A DNA stretch of 64,000 bases from Enterobacter huaxiensis (lineage in GTDB: Bacteria; Pseudomonadota; Gammaproteobacteria; Enterobacterales; Enterobacteriaceae), in NCBI RefSeq assembly GCF_003594935.2, contig NZ_CP043342.1, positions 2,914,001 through 2,978,000 on the forward strand. Reading direction: 5' to 3'. Shown in pieces: positions 39,928-52,223 of the stretch (position 1 is its first letter; every line of letters begins with the position of its first letter). A model generated the notes under the pieces. That model searched no databases, was not told where the DNA came from, and worked only from the letters and a program-made list of their open reading frames with translations. Position numbers and translations under genes: made by a program.

Positions 39928-41568
39928 TTAGCGAATGTTGATTAACGCATCAAACAGCGTGCTCGCCGTTTGCAGTACCTGCGCATTTGCCAGGTAATAC
40001 TGCTGATAGCGCTGCAGGTTGCCGTATTCTTCATCCAGGTTAACCCCGGAAATCGACTGCTGCTGCTTGGTCAGCTGCGTCACCACGTTGTCTTTGGTTT
40101 CGCTACTGGTTTTCAGCGACGCGGTTGTGCTCCCTACCGTACTGACCAGTGACGCGTAGGCGTCGGTAAAGGTTTTATTCCCGCCCACCAGCTTCGCGCT
40201 CTGCAAATCCAACAGCTTTTGACCGTTGGTATTGTCGCTTTCGCCGCTATCCTTCGCAGACGCCATCGCCAGTTTAGACTCGTCGCTTATCGCAACGTCC
40301 ATGTTCATGATGACGTCGTTCACCGGCTTAACCAGGAAGCTGTCCTTCTTGTCCGCCGAGCCGCTGATATTAACGTTCAGACCATCAAACGCCAGGTTGC
40401 CACTGGCGTCCGGCGTGGCCGTGAAGCTGGTTTTGTCAGACAGACGCGTCACGGTCCAGTCGGTGCCGTTGAACTCAACTTTGTAGTTGGTCGCCTGCAC
40501 CTTCGAGCTGTCCGTCACGCTCGCGGTTACCGCGGCGCTGCCGGTGTTTTTGCTGTTGCTCAGCACGGATGGCAAACCGAAATCAAACAGTTTTCCACCC
40601 GCATCGCCGTTAGCGTCAAAGCCCGCTTCGTGCTGCGTGTTCATCGCGTCGGCAAAGGCCAGCGCCATCTGGTTAAGGGTGTTACGCGCCTTATCCAGAT
40701 CCTCAGAGCGGAAGGTCAGCAGGCCGCCCAGGGAACCGGTGGTGATCTGCTTCTCCGGGATCTCTACGTTGCCAGACGCCGCATCCACATAGGCAATCGT
40801 GGTGCGTGAAGGGTCGGCACTGGATTTCACCGCCGCCAGCTGGCTGGCTGAGCTACCCTGCACCAGGGTGTAGCCGTTGGCGATAGAGATGTTATAGGTG
40901 CCGCTGTCCTGCACGGTCACGTCCACGCCGACAATCTTGTTCAGCTCGCTCACCAGCTGGTCGCGCTGATCGAGCAGTTCGTTCGGCGAAGCGCCCGCCC
41001 CCACCCCGGTCAGACGGGAAATCTGATCGTTTAGGTTGGCAATCTGCTTCGCATAGTTGTTGATCTGATCGACGCTGGTTGAAATCGCCGTATTGACCTG
41101 CGCATCCTGATCGCGAAGGTACTGATCGTTCGTTTTGAACTGATTGACCAGGCCATCCGCTTTACCGATCACCGTCTGGCGCGCAGCCGGATCTTCCGCG
41201 TTGCTGACCAGCGTTTGCAGGCTGGTAAAGAAATCCTGCAAGGTGGTAGAGAGCGAGTTGGTGGTGTCAGAGAGCACGTCGTCAATTTTTGACATCTGCT
41301 GATAGCGCGTGGTCAGGCCGCTGCTCTGCGTCTGCGCCGCGCGCAGCTGGTTGGTGATGAAGGCATCATACTCACGCTGCACGCCGGAGACATAAACCCC
41401 GTTGCCCACCCAGCCGCCGCCGGTCAGGGTGCTGTTCGATGCACTCAGAACGGTATTCTGGCGGGTATAGCCTGCCACGTTATAGCTTGAAATATTATTA
41501 CTTACGGTATTGAGTGCCGCCTGTGCAGCACTGAGGCCACTCATGGCGCTGTTAATCAAACTGGACAT
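39928..41568 (-). CDS. flgK: Flagellar hook-filament junction protein 1 (FlgK)
   Basis: HAP1, the first junction protein on the hook. The rod/hook-type N-terminus SLINSAMSGLSAAQAALNTV and the C-terminus SGVNLDEEYGNLQRYQQYYL are both conserved; the middle (about 330-470) is the variable exposed domain and differs from E. coli. The ATG at 41568 has AAAAGGAA upstream and gives 546 residues (E. coli 547); the frame from 41595 was rejected. FlgN is its chaperone. Confidence 0.97.
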   Translation of the reverse strand: MSSLINSAMSGLSAAQAALNTVSNNISSYNVAGYTRQNTVLSASNSTLTGGGWVGNGVYVSGVQREYDAFITNQLRAAQTQSSGLTTRYQQMSKIDDVLSDTTNSLSTTLQDFFTSLQTLVSNAEDPAARQTVIGKADGLVNQFKTNDQYLRDQDAQVNTAISTSVDQINNYAKQIANLNDQISRLTGVGAGASPNELLDQRDQLVSELNKIVGVDVTVQDSGTYNISIANGYTLVQGSSASQLAAVKSSADPSRTTIAYVDAASGNVEIPEKQITTGSLGGLLTFRSEDLDKARNTLNQMALAFADAMNTQHEAGFDANGDAGGKLFDFGLPSVLSNSKNTGSAAVTASVTDSSKVQATNYKVEFNGTDWTVTRLSDKTSFTATPDASGNLAFDGLNVNISGSADKKDSFLVKPVNDVIMNMDVAISDESKLAMASAKDSGESDNTNGQKLLDLQSAKLVGGNKTFTDAYASLVSTVGSTTASLKTSSETKDNVVTQLTKQQQSISGVNLDEEYGNLQRYQQYYLANAQVLQTASTLFDALINIR

Positions 41569-41610
41569 GGGGGTTCCTTTTATACTTTCAGACACGAGTC
41601 CTGATGAAGG

Positions 41611-41637
41611 TTATCGGCAGCCGCCACCGGGACTTGA
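41611..41637 (-). promoter_or_regulatory. Sigma-28 (FliA) promoter of flgKL
   Basis: Minus strand reads TCAAGTCC, an 11-base spacer, then GCCGATAA, which is an exact -10 and a partial -35 against TAAAGTTT-N11-GCCGATAA. It lies 43 bases before the flgK ATG. Confidence 0.88.
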
Positions 41638-41643
41638 GAACTT

Positions 41644-42597
41644 TCAGAACAGATTTTCGAGATCTGTGCTATAGGCTTTGCTGACCTTCTCACCCATTGA
41701 TTTCAGCTGCTGAATCATGCTGGTGAGCTTGCGCGCGTAGTTTGGATCGGTGGCGTATCCCGCGTTTTGCAGCGCCTGCGCGCCCTGCTCCGGCGTGGCC
41801 GCCTGCGTGACGGCGGTATAGCGCGGGTTGCGGCTCAACAGCCCCACGTAATCCGACAATGCCTCAAGGTAAGAGCTGTAGACGCGGAATTTGGCTTTGA
41901 CCTTCACCGCCGCACCGTTTTCATATTCGGTGGTGGTGATCTCCGTCGTCGGCCCTTTCCAGCTGGAGCTGGCCTTCACGCCAAAGATGTTAAAGCTCGG
42001 ATCGCCGTTTTCCTTACGGATCTGTCGCTGACCCCAGCCCGACTCCAGCGCGGCCTGCGCCAGGATCAGGTGATGCGGCACACCGCTCTGCTCGCTGGCA
42101 AGGCGCGCGGGCAGCGAGAGCTGTGCCAGGAAGTCTTTGCTGTCGCCCGACAGCGGCTCGTCGCTGGCGGCCAACGTCTTGGGCATCGCTTTACGCACCA
42201 TCTGCGTCAGCGCCTGATTCTGATAACTGGTCACCGTTTCAATGTCGAACTTCATCGGCACCTGCTGCGGCGCGTCCTCAGGCTGAATACCCTGTGCGGC
42301 TGCGGTCTGTTTAACAATCATGTCAGCCAGACCGAGGCCTTTTCCGGCGGTCATCTGCTGCGCAATCTGCTGGTCGTACATGCTGGTGTAGAGACGCGTA
42401 GAATCGCTGCTGAACATCCCGTCTTTCGGCAGGGTTTCACGCATGCTTTTTAGCATCATCTGCACGAACATCCCTTCCACCTGGCGGGCAACCGGGCGGA
42501 TATTCGCCGCCGGGTCTTTGCCTGCTTTGGTTTTCAGGTCGTTGAGCGACTGGGCATCCCAGGCGGCACCGGTCAACAGCTTGCTATCGGTCAGCAT
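41644..42597 (-). CDS. flgJ: Flagellar rod-cap / muramidase FlgJ
   Basis: A bifunctional periplasmic protein: the N-terminal half (about 1-150, with ARQVEGMFVQMMLKSMRETL) caps the growing rod and the C-terminal half is a glucosaminidase-family peptidoglycan hydrolase that lets the rod through the wall. LILAQAALESGWGQRQI contains the catalytic Glu, and VYSSYLEALSDYVGLLSRNPRY is typical. It has 317 residues (E. coli 313). Its ATG overlaps the flgI stop by one base. Confidence 0.96.
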   Translation of the reverse strand: MLTDSKLLTGAAWDAQSLNDLKTKAGKDPAANIRPVARQVEGMFVQMMLKSMRETLPKDGMFSSDSTRLYTSMYDQQIAQQMTAGKGLGLADMIVKQTAAAQGIQPEDAPQQVPMKFDIETVTSYQNQALTQMVRKAMPKTLAASDEPLSGDSKDFLAQLSLPARLASEQSGVPHHLILAQAALESGWGQRQIRKENGDPSFNIFGVKASSSWKGPTTEITTTEYENGAAVKVKAKFRVYSSYLEALSDYVGLLSRNPRYTAVTQAATPEQGAQALQNAGYATDPNYARKLTSMIQQLKSMGEKVSKAYSTDLENLF

Positions 42598-43694
42598 TAG
42601 ATGATTTCCAGTTTGGCACGCAGGCAGCCTGCGCTTTGCATTGATTGCAGAATGGACATCAAATCCATCGGCGTTGCGCCCAGGGCATTCAGGGCGCGGA
42701 CCACGCTGTTGAGGTTGGCGCTGGAACGAACGCTTTGCAGCGAGCCGCCGCTCTGGCGCAAATCAATCTGCGTTTGCGGCGTCACCACCGTCTGGCCGCC
42801 GCCAAACGGCGTATCCGGCTGGCTCACGTTAGCGGAGCGGTTGACCGTCACGGACAGGTTACCCTGCGCCACGGCGCAGCTATCCAGAGACACTTCACGG
42901 TTCATCACCACCGACCCGGTACGCGAGTTGATGATCACTTTGGCATCCTGAAGCGCAACGTTAACTTCCATATTCTGGATATCCGCCAGCATGCGCACCT
43001 GGTTACTGCTGCCCGTAGACGTTCTGATTTGCACGGTACGGGCATCCAGCGCGGTAGCGCTGCCGTAGCCGCGGCTGCGGTTGATGGTGTCGGCAATTTG
43101 CTGCGCCATCGTGAAGTCTTCATTATTCAGCTGCAGGTTAATGGTGTTTCCCGAGCCGAACTGGGTTGGCAGCTCGCGTTCCACGATCGCGCCGTTGGTG
43201 ATACGCCCGCCGTTCAGCTGGTTCACCTGCACGCTGCTTCCGCCCGCGGAAGCGCCTGCACCGCCCACCAGAATGTTCCCCTGGGCCAGCGCATAAACCT
43301 GGCTATCGACCCCTTTCAGCGGGGTCATCAGCAGCGTACCGCCGCGCAGGCTTTTGGCGTTCCCCATCGAGGAAACCACCACGTCAATGGTCTGCCCCTG
43401 ACGCGCGAACGCCGGGAAGGAGGCGGTGACCATCACGGCCGCCACGTTTTTCAGCTGCATGTTAGTGCCCGTCGGTACGGTAATACCGAGCTGGGAAAGC
43501 ATGTTATTTAAGCTCTGGGTGGTGAACGGCGTCTGGGTTGTCTGGTCACCCGTGCCGTCCAGCCCCACCACCAGGCCATAGCCGATCAGGGAGTTTTCAC
43601 GTACGCCCTGCACGCTGGTGAGATCGCGGATGCGGTCAGCCTGAGCAACGGTTGCCACCAGAGACAGCGCCACGGCGAAGAGAAATTTAAACAT
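42597..43694 (-). CDS. flgI: Flagellar P-ring protein FlgI
   Basis: Forms the P ring around the rod in the peptidoglycan layer. A Sec signal peptide [19 protein letters not shown] is followed by [21 protein letters not shown], the conserved start of the mature protein. The two Cys that form a DsbA-made disulfide are in SLDSCAVAQ and [13 protein letters not shown]. It has 365 residues, as in E. coli. Confidence 0.98.
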   Translation of the reverse strand: MFKFLFAVALSLVATVAQADRIRDLTSVQGVRENSLIGYGLVVGLDGTGDQTTQTPFTTQSLNNMLSQLGITVPTGTNMQLKNVAAVMVTASFPAFARQGQTIDVVVSSMGNAKSLRGGTLLMTPLKGVDSQVYALAQGNILVGGAGASAGGSSVQVNQLNGGRITNGAIVERELPTQFGSGNTINLQLNNEDFTMAQQIADTINRSRGYGSATALDARTVQIRTSTGSSNQVRMLADIQNMEVNVALQDAKVIINSRTGSVVMNREVSLDSCAVAQGNLSVTVNRSANVSQPDTPFGGGQTVVTPQTQIDLRQSGGSLQSVRSSANLNSVVRALNALGATPMDLMSILQSMQSAGCLRAKLEII

Positions 43695-43706
43695 AGGTCA
43701 CCTCGC

Positions 43707-44405
43707 TTACATCGGCGATAAGTTAAGGAAGAAGCGCTGCAGCCAGCCCATATTTTGCGCTTCGTTAATGTAGCCGTTGCCGACGTACTCGATGCGCGCA
43801 TCTGCCACCTGGGTGGACGGAACGGTGTTGGTACCGCTAATGGTGCGAGGATTAACCACGCCGGAGAAACGAATGAACTCCGTGCCCTGATTAATGGCGA
43901 TCTGTTTTTCACCCACAACGTGCAGGTTGCCGTTAACCAGAACCTGGTCAACCGTGACCGTCAGCGTACCGCTGAAGGTATTGCTGGCGTTCGCGCCACC
44001 TTTTCCGTTAAAGGTATTGCCGCCAGAGGCATCCACATCCGCGCGCGCATTGCCGAACAGGCCCTGCAGATAACGAGGCACGGTGTCGAAGCCAAAATTG
44101 GTTTTGCCATCGCGGCTGGCGTTCGCCGACGAGCTCTTGCTCGCACTGACGTTTTCCTGCAGCACAATGGTCAGCGTATCGCCAACGTTACGCGGACGAC
44201 GATCTTCAAACAGCGGCTGATAGCCGTAGTTAATCGGCTGCGCGGTCTGGAAAATAGAGCCGTTCACCACAGGCGCAGGGCCGGGAACGGGTTGGGCGGT
44301 AGTCGCACCCTCGACCAATGGTTTAGACGGGATCCAGGCACACCCGCTGAGGGTGACGGCCAGAACAGTCAGTATCGGATAACGAAACGCCGCGTTTTTT
44401 TGCAT
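43707..44405 (-). CDS. flgH: Flagellar L-ring lipoprotein FlgH
   Basis: Forms the L ring in the outer membrane. The lipobox VTLSGC gives lipidated Cys22; [20 protein letters not shown] and [20 protein letters not shown] are family blocks. The start ATG at 44405 gives [10 protein letters not shown] and 232 residues as in E. coli; a second ATG three codons upstream (44414) is possible. It lies 12 bases before flgI. Confidence 0.97.
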   Translation of the reverse strand: MQKNAAFRYPILTVLAVTLSGCAWIPSKPLVEGATTAQPVPGPAPVVNGSIFQTAQPINYGYQPLFEDRRPRNVGDTLTIVLQENVSASKSSSANASRDGKTNFGFDTVPRYLQGLFGNARADVDASGGNTFNGKGGANASNTFSGTLTVTVDQVLVNGNLHVVGEKQIAINQGTEFIRFSGVVNPRTISGTNTVPSTQVADARIEYVGNGYINEAQNMGWLQRFFLNLSPM

Positions 44406-44462
44406 TGCCTTCATCTTCGAAAACAGGGAGCCGGCGCGGCGTTTACCGCGCCGGGCTACACC

Positions 44463-46012
<1,550 letters not shown>

Positions 46013-46032
46013 TGCGCTTTCCCGTCAGCCGC

Positions 46033-47301
46033 TTAACGCAGGTTAACCAGCGTGTTAAGGATCTGGTCCTGAGTTTTGATGGTCTGCGCGTTCGACTGGT
46101 AGTTACGTTGCGCAACGATCATGTTCACCAGCTCTTTACTCAGGTCAACGTTTGAGGCTTCCAGCGCGCCGTTGGTCAGCGTACCGAAGTTACCGGATCC
46201 GGCGGTACCCAGCAGGGCAACACCCGAAGACTGGGTGGCAGACCAGACGTTATCGCCTTCGGACTGCAGGCCTTCGTTGTTGGCGAAGTTCGCCATCACG
46301 ATCTGGCCCAGCACCTGAGTCTGTTCGTTGGAGTAGTTACCGACTACGGTGCCGTCGTCGTTGATCTGGTAGCTCACCAGGTCGCCCGGCTTATAGCCGT
46401 TCTGGGTGGTGCCCACCACGTTGTTGGCGCCGGTGTTCTGCTGCATAGAGTTCAGGAAGCTCAGATTGAACGTTGCAGGCGTTGCGCCGCTCACGGAGCC
46501 TGTAGTGATATTGATAGATGGGGTGGTGTTCGCGGTAGTGTCCAGAGACCAGGTTTCCGGCGTGGTGCCCTGTGCGATATAGTTATTCACACCTGACAGG
46601 TTACCGTTGCTGTCGAAGCTCATCTGCGCCGCTTTGCTGTAGCCGGAGTTGGCCACGCTGGAATCCTGAGTATACAGATCCCATTTGTTATCCGCGGTTT
46701 TGACATAGTAAACGTTCATATTATGTTCGTTACCCTGGCTGTCAAAGACCGTGACGGTGCCCTTCTTGTTGTAGCTGTCCGCATTGGTCGGATCAAACGC
46801 CACCGTCGGGATATCGTCCGTAGAGTTCAGGTTGATCTGCTGCGTTGCGGTGGTGGTCGACTTTGCCGCCATCAGCGTATTAGGAATGGTAATAGGCTGT
46901 GGGTTTGCACCCGTCTGCACCGATGGCGGCGTGCCCGCCACCGGATAGCCCGTCAGCTGCAGACCCTGCATGTTCACCAGGTTACGGTTTTCGTCCAGCT
47001 TGAACTGGCCGTTACGGCTGTAGAACACGGAACCGTTCGCATCGACCATACGGAAGAACCCGTTCTGGCTGATTGCAACGTCCAGGCCACGACCGGTATT
47101 GGTGGTGGTGCCGTCGGTAAAGTCCTGAGTGATGCCCGCGACTTTCACGCCCAGGCCGACTTTGGAACCGGCAAACATGTCTGCAAAAGAGGCAGAACCG
47201 GATTTGAAACCATAGGTCGCGGAGTTGGCGATGTTGTTGCCAATGACGTCCAGGTTGGTGGCCGCAGCATTCAGGCCGCTGACCGCTTGAGAAAAGGCCA
47301 T
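46033..47301 (-). CDS. flgE: Flagellar hook protein FlgE
   Basis: The hook subunit. N-terminal FSQAVSGLNAAATNLDVIGN and C-terminal ELVNMIVAQRNYQSNAQTI are conserved. At 422 residues it is about 20 longer than the E. coli/Salmonella hook (402-403); the extra length lies in the central surface domains (D1/D2), rich in Thr, Asn and Ser. Hook length itself is set by FliK, not by FlgE size. Confidence 0.97.
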   Translation of the reverse strand: MAFSQAVSGLNAAATNLDVIGNNIANSATYGFKSGSASFADMFAGSKVGLGVKVAGITQDFTDGTTTNTGRGLDVAISQNGFFRMVDANGSVFYSRNGQFKLDENRNLVNMQGLQLTGYPVAGTPPSVQTGANPQPITIPNTLMAAKSTTTATQQINLNSTDDIPTVAFDPTNADSYNKKGTVTVFDSQGNEHNMNVYYVKTADNKWDLYTQDSSVANSGYSKAAQMSFDSNGNLSGVNNYIAQGTTPETWSLDTTANTTPSINITTGSVSGATPATFNLSFLNSMQQNTGANNVVGTTQNGYKPGDLVSYQINDDGTVVGNYSNEQTQVLGQIVMANFANNEGLQSEGDNVWSATQSSGVALLGTAGSGNFGTLTNGALEASNVDLSKELVNMIVAQRNYQSNAQTIKTQDQILNTLVNLR

Positions 47302-47327
47302 GACTTACTCCTGATAAGTGTAAAGGC

Positions 47328-48029
47328 TTAGATAATCTGCCGAACTTCGTCGAGTGTGGTGGTACCGGAGGTACCCAAATCCAGCTTGTTGCCGTCGCTG
47401 CTTTTAATCACGCCCTGCACCAGCCCGAACTGCAGTGGCTGAGCCACCAGCTGGGTTGATCCGTTGCTGGCGCTGATAGCGACTTTGTAGGAACCGTTTG
47501 GCGCCGTCGTGCCATCGGTCATGCTGCCATCCCAGGTGAAGGTATGAACGCCCGCGCTCAGCTCACCGATATCAATGGTTCGCACAACGGCACCCGTGGA
47601 GTCGGTGATCGTCGCCGTCACCTTGTCCGCCGCCTGCTGCAGCTCAACGCCAAACGGCGTCGTTGACGTGGTCGTCGAGCCGTCGGTGGTGGTGCTGCCC
47701 GCCAGGACGGTTGTCCCTGGGATCATCACGCCATGGCCAATCAGGTTTGCAGCCTGCAGGGACTGGCTGTTGTCGATCTGGCCAGAAACAGAGCCGAGGG
47801 TGGTGTTGAGTTTCTCAATGCCGCTCACGGTGCTGATCTGCGCAAGCTGCGTCGTCAGCTCGTTGTTCTGCATCGGGTTGGTGGGATCCTGGTTTTTCAG
47901 CTGAGCCACCAGCAGCGTGAGGAAGCTGCTTTGCAGGTCGTTAGCGCTGCTGCCCGTCAGGGAGCTGCTCGAACTCGTGCCGGATACGCCCGTGCTGGAC
48001 GTATCATTCATATTTACGGCGATGGACAT
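47328..48029 (-). CDS. flgD: Hook capping/scaffold protein FlgD
   Basis: Caps the growing hook and lets FlgE polymerise. LQSSFLTLLVAQLKNQDPTN is the conserved FlgD motif; a Ser/Thr-rich N-terminus and the Ig/FN3-like domain (SAGVHTFTWDGSMTDGTTAP) follow. It has 233 residues (E. coli 231). It is located between flgC and flgE. Confidence 0.97.
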   Translation of the reverse strand: MSIAVNMNDTSSTGVSGTSSSSSLTGSSANDLQSSFLTLLVAQLKNQDPTNPMQNNELTTQLAQISTVSGIEKLNTTLGSVSGQIDNSQSLQAANLIGHGVMIPGTTVLAGSTTTDGSTTTSTTPFGVELQQAADKVTATITDSTGAVVRTIDIGELSAGVHTFTWDGSMTDGTTAPNGSYKVAISASNGSTQLVAQPLQFGLVQGVIKSSDGNKLDLGTSGTTTLDEVRQII

Positions 48030-48040
48030 GCGTGTCTCCT

Positions 48041-48445
48041 TTACTGGCCGAGAGTGAGTGTTTTGAGCATCATGCTCTTCACGGTATTAAGCACTTCGAC
48101 GTTTGCCTGGTAGCTCCGGGAGGCAGACATGGAGTTGACCATCTCCCCCACCACATCCACGTTAGGCATTTTCACGTAACCGCTGGCATCCGCGAGCGGG
48201 TTACCGGGTTCGTACACCAGCTTGTCCGGTGCCTGGCTCTCAACCACGTCAGAGACTTTCACGCCGCCCGTCGCCGCGCCCGGCGCAGCATCGACCTGGA
48301 AAATCACCTGTTTTGCACGATACGGCTGCCCGTCAGGCCCGGTGACGCTGTCGGCGTTAGCCAGGTTACTGGCGGCAACGTTCAGACGCTTGGACTGTGC
48401 CGTTAACGCCGAACCGGCGATATCAAAAATATTCAGCAAAGCCAT
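48041..48445 (-). CDS. flgC: Flagellar proximal rod protein FlgC
   Basis: A proximal rod protein. N-terminal [20 protein letters not shown] and C-terminal [20 protein letters not shown] are the family signatures. It has 134 residues, as in E. coli. It starts three bases after flgB. Confidence 0.98.
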   Translation of the reverse strand: MALLNIFDIAGSALTAQSKRLNVAASNLANADSVTGPDGQPYRAKQVIFQVDAAPGAATGGVKVSDVVESQAPDKLVYEPGNPLADASGYVKMPNVDVVGEMVNSMSASRSYQANVEVLNTVKSMMLKTLTLGQ

Positions 48446-48448
48446 GGA

Positions 48449-48865
48449 TTAGTTGCCCCCCTGAAGGACGGTCATCATGCCTTTAATTTGTCCGCCGAGT
48501 AGGGTCAGACCCGTCTGGTACTGCAGGCTGTTATCGGCAAACTGTGTGCGTTCCCGGTCCATATCCACGGTGTTACCGTCGAGGGATGGCTGGTCGGGAA
48601 TACGGTAAAGCAGGTCGGTCGTTGGCGCGGTCATCGCCTGAGCGGGAATATGGCGAGAGGATGTCAGTGCCAGTGCAACACCCGTTCCTTCGGCACGTCC
48701 ACGCTCCATCACTTTTTTAAGTTCACTGGAAAAATCAATATCGCGCGCCTGATACCCGGGGGTATCCGCGTTAGCGATATTGGCGGCTAAAATTTCCTGC
48801 CGCTGGGCGCGCAAGTTGAGCGCTTCCTGCTGAAAACGTAACGCGGCGTCGAGTTTATCGAGCAT
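48449..48865 (-). CDS. flgB: Flagellar proximal rod protein FlgB
   Basis: The first structural gene of the class II flgBCDEFGHIJ operon; it is an innermost rod protein. [19 protein letters not shown] is the rod-family motif. It has 138 residues, as in E. coli. It diverges from flgA. Confidence 0.98.
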   Translation of the reverse strand: MLDKLDAALRFQQEALNLRAQRQEILAANIANADTPGYQARDIDFSSELKKVMERGRAEGTGVALALTSSRHIPAQAMTAPTTDLLYRIPDQPSLDGNTVDMDRERTQFADNSLQYQTGLTLLGGQIKGMMTVLQGGN

Positions 48866-49022
48866 GTCTCCTCCGCTGATGGCAAAATTTCAGTTCACAG
48901 CTTAAATCTCAACCCGTCTCCCTTATCGACGGAATAAGCGCAAAATGCGTCGCTATTTATTGCGTTGATGCAAAACCACTACAGGTAGAATCCTCACCAT
49001 TCTGGTAACGGTGGAACTTGCG
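48866..49022. promoter_or_regulatory. Divergent flgA/flgB promoter region (expected FlhDC target)
   Basis: 157 bases between the divergent flgA and flgB genes. In E. coli and Salmonella FlhD4C2 binds this interval to activate both operons. I cannot mark the FlhDC half-sites with confidence. Confidence 0.6.
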
Positions 49023-49682
49023 ATGCGGACGATGAAACGTGGCCTGGCGGCAACCTTGTTATTCTTAAGCCCTCTGGTTCAGGCCGAAGGCTTACAGGAT
49101 CGGCTCACCGCTTTTTTTGCTCAGCAGCTGGAAGGCTTTAGCGATGACGTAAAAGTCACCGTACGCACGCCGCCGAATCTGTATCCCTCATGCGAACAAC
49201 CTTCCTTTACCGTGACCGGCACGACAAAGCTGTGGGGCAACGTGAACGTGCTTGCGCGCTGCGCCAGTGAAAAACGCTATTTACAGGTTGCCGTTCAGGC
49301 AACGGGCAATTATGTTGTCGCCGCGGTTCCCGTCGCCCGGGGAAGCGTGCTGCAAAGCAATAGCGTGACGTTGAAGCGCGGCCGCCTCGATCAGCTTCCG
49401 CCCCGCACCATGCTCGATATTAACCAGGCGCAGGATGCCGTGAGCCTGCGCGATCTGGCGCCGGGCCAGGCCATCCAGCTCTCGATGCTGCGCCAGGCCT
49501 GGCGGGTAAAAGCGGGCCAGCAGGTGATGGTGGTGGCGAATGGAGAGGGCTTTAGTATTAACAGTGAAGGGAAAGCATTAAACAATGCCGCGGTGGCGCA
49601 AAATGCCCGCGTCAGGATGTCCTCAGGCCAGGTGGTGAGCGGCACCGTCAGCTCTGATGGGAATATTCTGATTAACCTATAA
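49023..49682 (+). CDS. flgA: Flagellar basal body P-ring assembly chaperone FlgA
   Basis: A periplasmic chaperone for FlgI ring assembly with a SAF domain at the C-terminus (VPVARGSVLQSNSVTLKRGR, and VKAGQQVMVVANGEGFSINS). The signal peptide is hydrophobic up to VQAEG. I chose ATG 49023, seven bases after GGTGGA; GTG 49011 and ATG 49032 are alternatives. The result, 219 residues, equals E. coli. Confidence 0.95.
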   Translation: MRTMKRGLAATLLFLSPLVQAEGLQDRLTAFFAQQLEGFSDDVKVTVRTPPNLYPSCEQPSFTVTGTTKLWGNVNVLARCASEKRYLQVAVQATGNYVVAAVPVARGSVLQSNSVTLKRGRLDQLPPRTMLDINQAQDAVSLRDLAPGQAIQLSMLRQAWRVKAGQQVMVVANGEGFSINSEGKALNNAAVAQNARVRMSSGQVVSGTVSSDGNILINL

Positions 49683-49688
49683 TCTTTT

Positions 49689-49715
49689 TAAAGATTTGGC
49701 GGCGGCTGCCGATAA
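49689..49715 (+). promoter_or_regulatory. Sigma-28 (FliA) promoter of flgMN
   Basis: TAAAGATT, an 11-base spacer and GCCGATAA: a near-perfect FliA promoter (consensus TAAAGTTT-N11-GCCGATAA) starting just after the flgA stop. It forms the feedback loop in which FliA makes its own anti-sigma factor. Confidence 0.93.
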
Positions 49716-49775
49716 ATATTCAACTAATGATGATGTCAGGCGCAAACGCCGCGAACCCTCGATGAGGACAACACT

Positions 49776-50069
49776 ATGAGCATTGATCGTACATCAGCCC
49801 TGAAACCGGTTAGTACTGTACAACCTCGCGAAACGAATGACGTTCCAGTACAGAAAACGCGTCTCGAAAAACCGTCAACGGCCAACAGCACCAGCGTTAC
49901 CCTGAGCGACGCTCAGTCTAAGCTGATGCAGCCGGGCAGCGGCGATATCAACATGGAACGTGTCGAAGCGCTGAAAACGGCAATTCGTAACGGCGAGCTG
50001 AAAATGGATACCAGCAAAATCGCTGACGCGCTGATTCAGGACGCGCAGAGTTTCTTACAGAGTAACTAA
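49776..50069 (+). CDS. flgM: Anti-sigma-28 factor FlgM
   Basis: Binds and inhibits FliA until the hook is complete, when FlgM is exported. It is 97 residues (as in E. coli), intrinsically disordered N-terminally, with the FliA-binding C-terminal helices [23 protein letters not shown] 49776 follows GAGGACAACACT. It has both the sigma-28 promoter and readthrough from flgA. Confidence 0.97.
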   Translation: MSIDRTSALKPVSTVQPRETNDVPVQKTRLEKPSTANSTSVTLSDAQSKLMQPGSGDINMERVEALKTAIRNGELKMDTSKIADALIQDAQSFLQSN

Positions 50070-50073
50070 CCGT

Positions 50074-50499
50074 ATGAGTCGACTGTCAGAAATACTGGAT
50101 CAAATGACGGTTGTCCTGAACGACCTGAAAACGGTAATGGATGCTGAACAACAGCACCTCTCTTCCGGTCAGATCAACGGCAGCGCACTGCAGCGTATTA
50201 CGGAAGATAAAAGCTCGCTTCTGGCCACGCTGGATTATCTCGAGCAGCACCGACGCGCCGAGCAGGATCCAAAACCGGGTGCAAATGATGAGATTGTGGA
50301 ACGCTGGCAGACGATTACAGAAAAAACCCAGCACCTGCGCGAACTCAATCAACACAACGGCTGGCTGCTTGAAGGACAGATAGTGCGTAACCAGCAGGCG
50401 CTTGAGGTGCTAAAACCTCATAAAGAGACGGGACTGTACGGAGCAGATGGTCAGACGGCTACTGCGCGTATTACCGGCGGGAAAAAGATTTCGATTTGA
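50074..50499 (+). CDS. flgN: Flagellar export chaperone FlgN
   Basis: The cytosolic chaperone that delivers FlgK and FlgL to the export gate. It is a largely helical 141-residue protein (E. coli 138), starting MSRLSEILDQMTVVLNDLKT and rich in charged helices. It begins four bases after flgM. Confidence 0.95.
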   Translation: MSRLSEILDQMTVVLNDLKTVMDAEQQHLSSGQINGSALQRITEDKSSLLATLDYLEQHRRAEQDPKPGANDEIVERWQTITEKTQHLRELNQHNGWLLEGQIVRNQQALEVLKPHKETGLYGADGQTATARITGGKKISI

Positions 50500-50519
50500 A
50501 GCAGTAGCGGCAAATCATA

Positions 50520-50553
50520 AAGCGGGGAGCACCGTCAGGTGAACTCCCCTTTT
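50520..50553. terminator. Terminator between convergent flgN and murJ
   Basis: GGGGAG (50524-50529) pairs with CTCCCC (50544-50549), enclosing a second small stem CACC/GGTG, followed by TTTT. Confidence 0.8.
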
Positions 50554-50558
50554 GTCGT

Positions 50559-52121
<1,563 letters not shown>

Positions 52122-52223
52122 TTAGTCGGCCGGGTATGCGTAAGCGCCACCCGGCGAAGCCAACAAGCGGCGCTTAGTCTAACTGGATTTCAACAAATTA
52201 CTATCCGCAGATGTTACAGCGGG

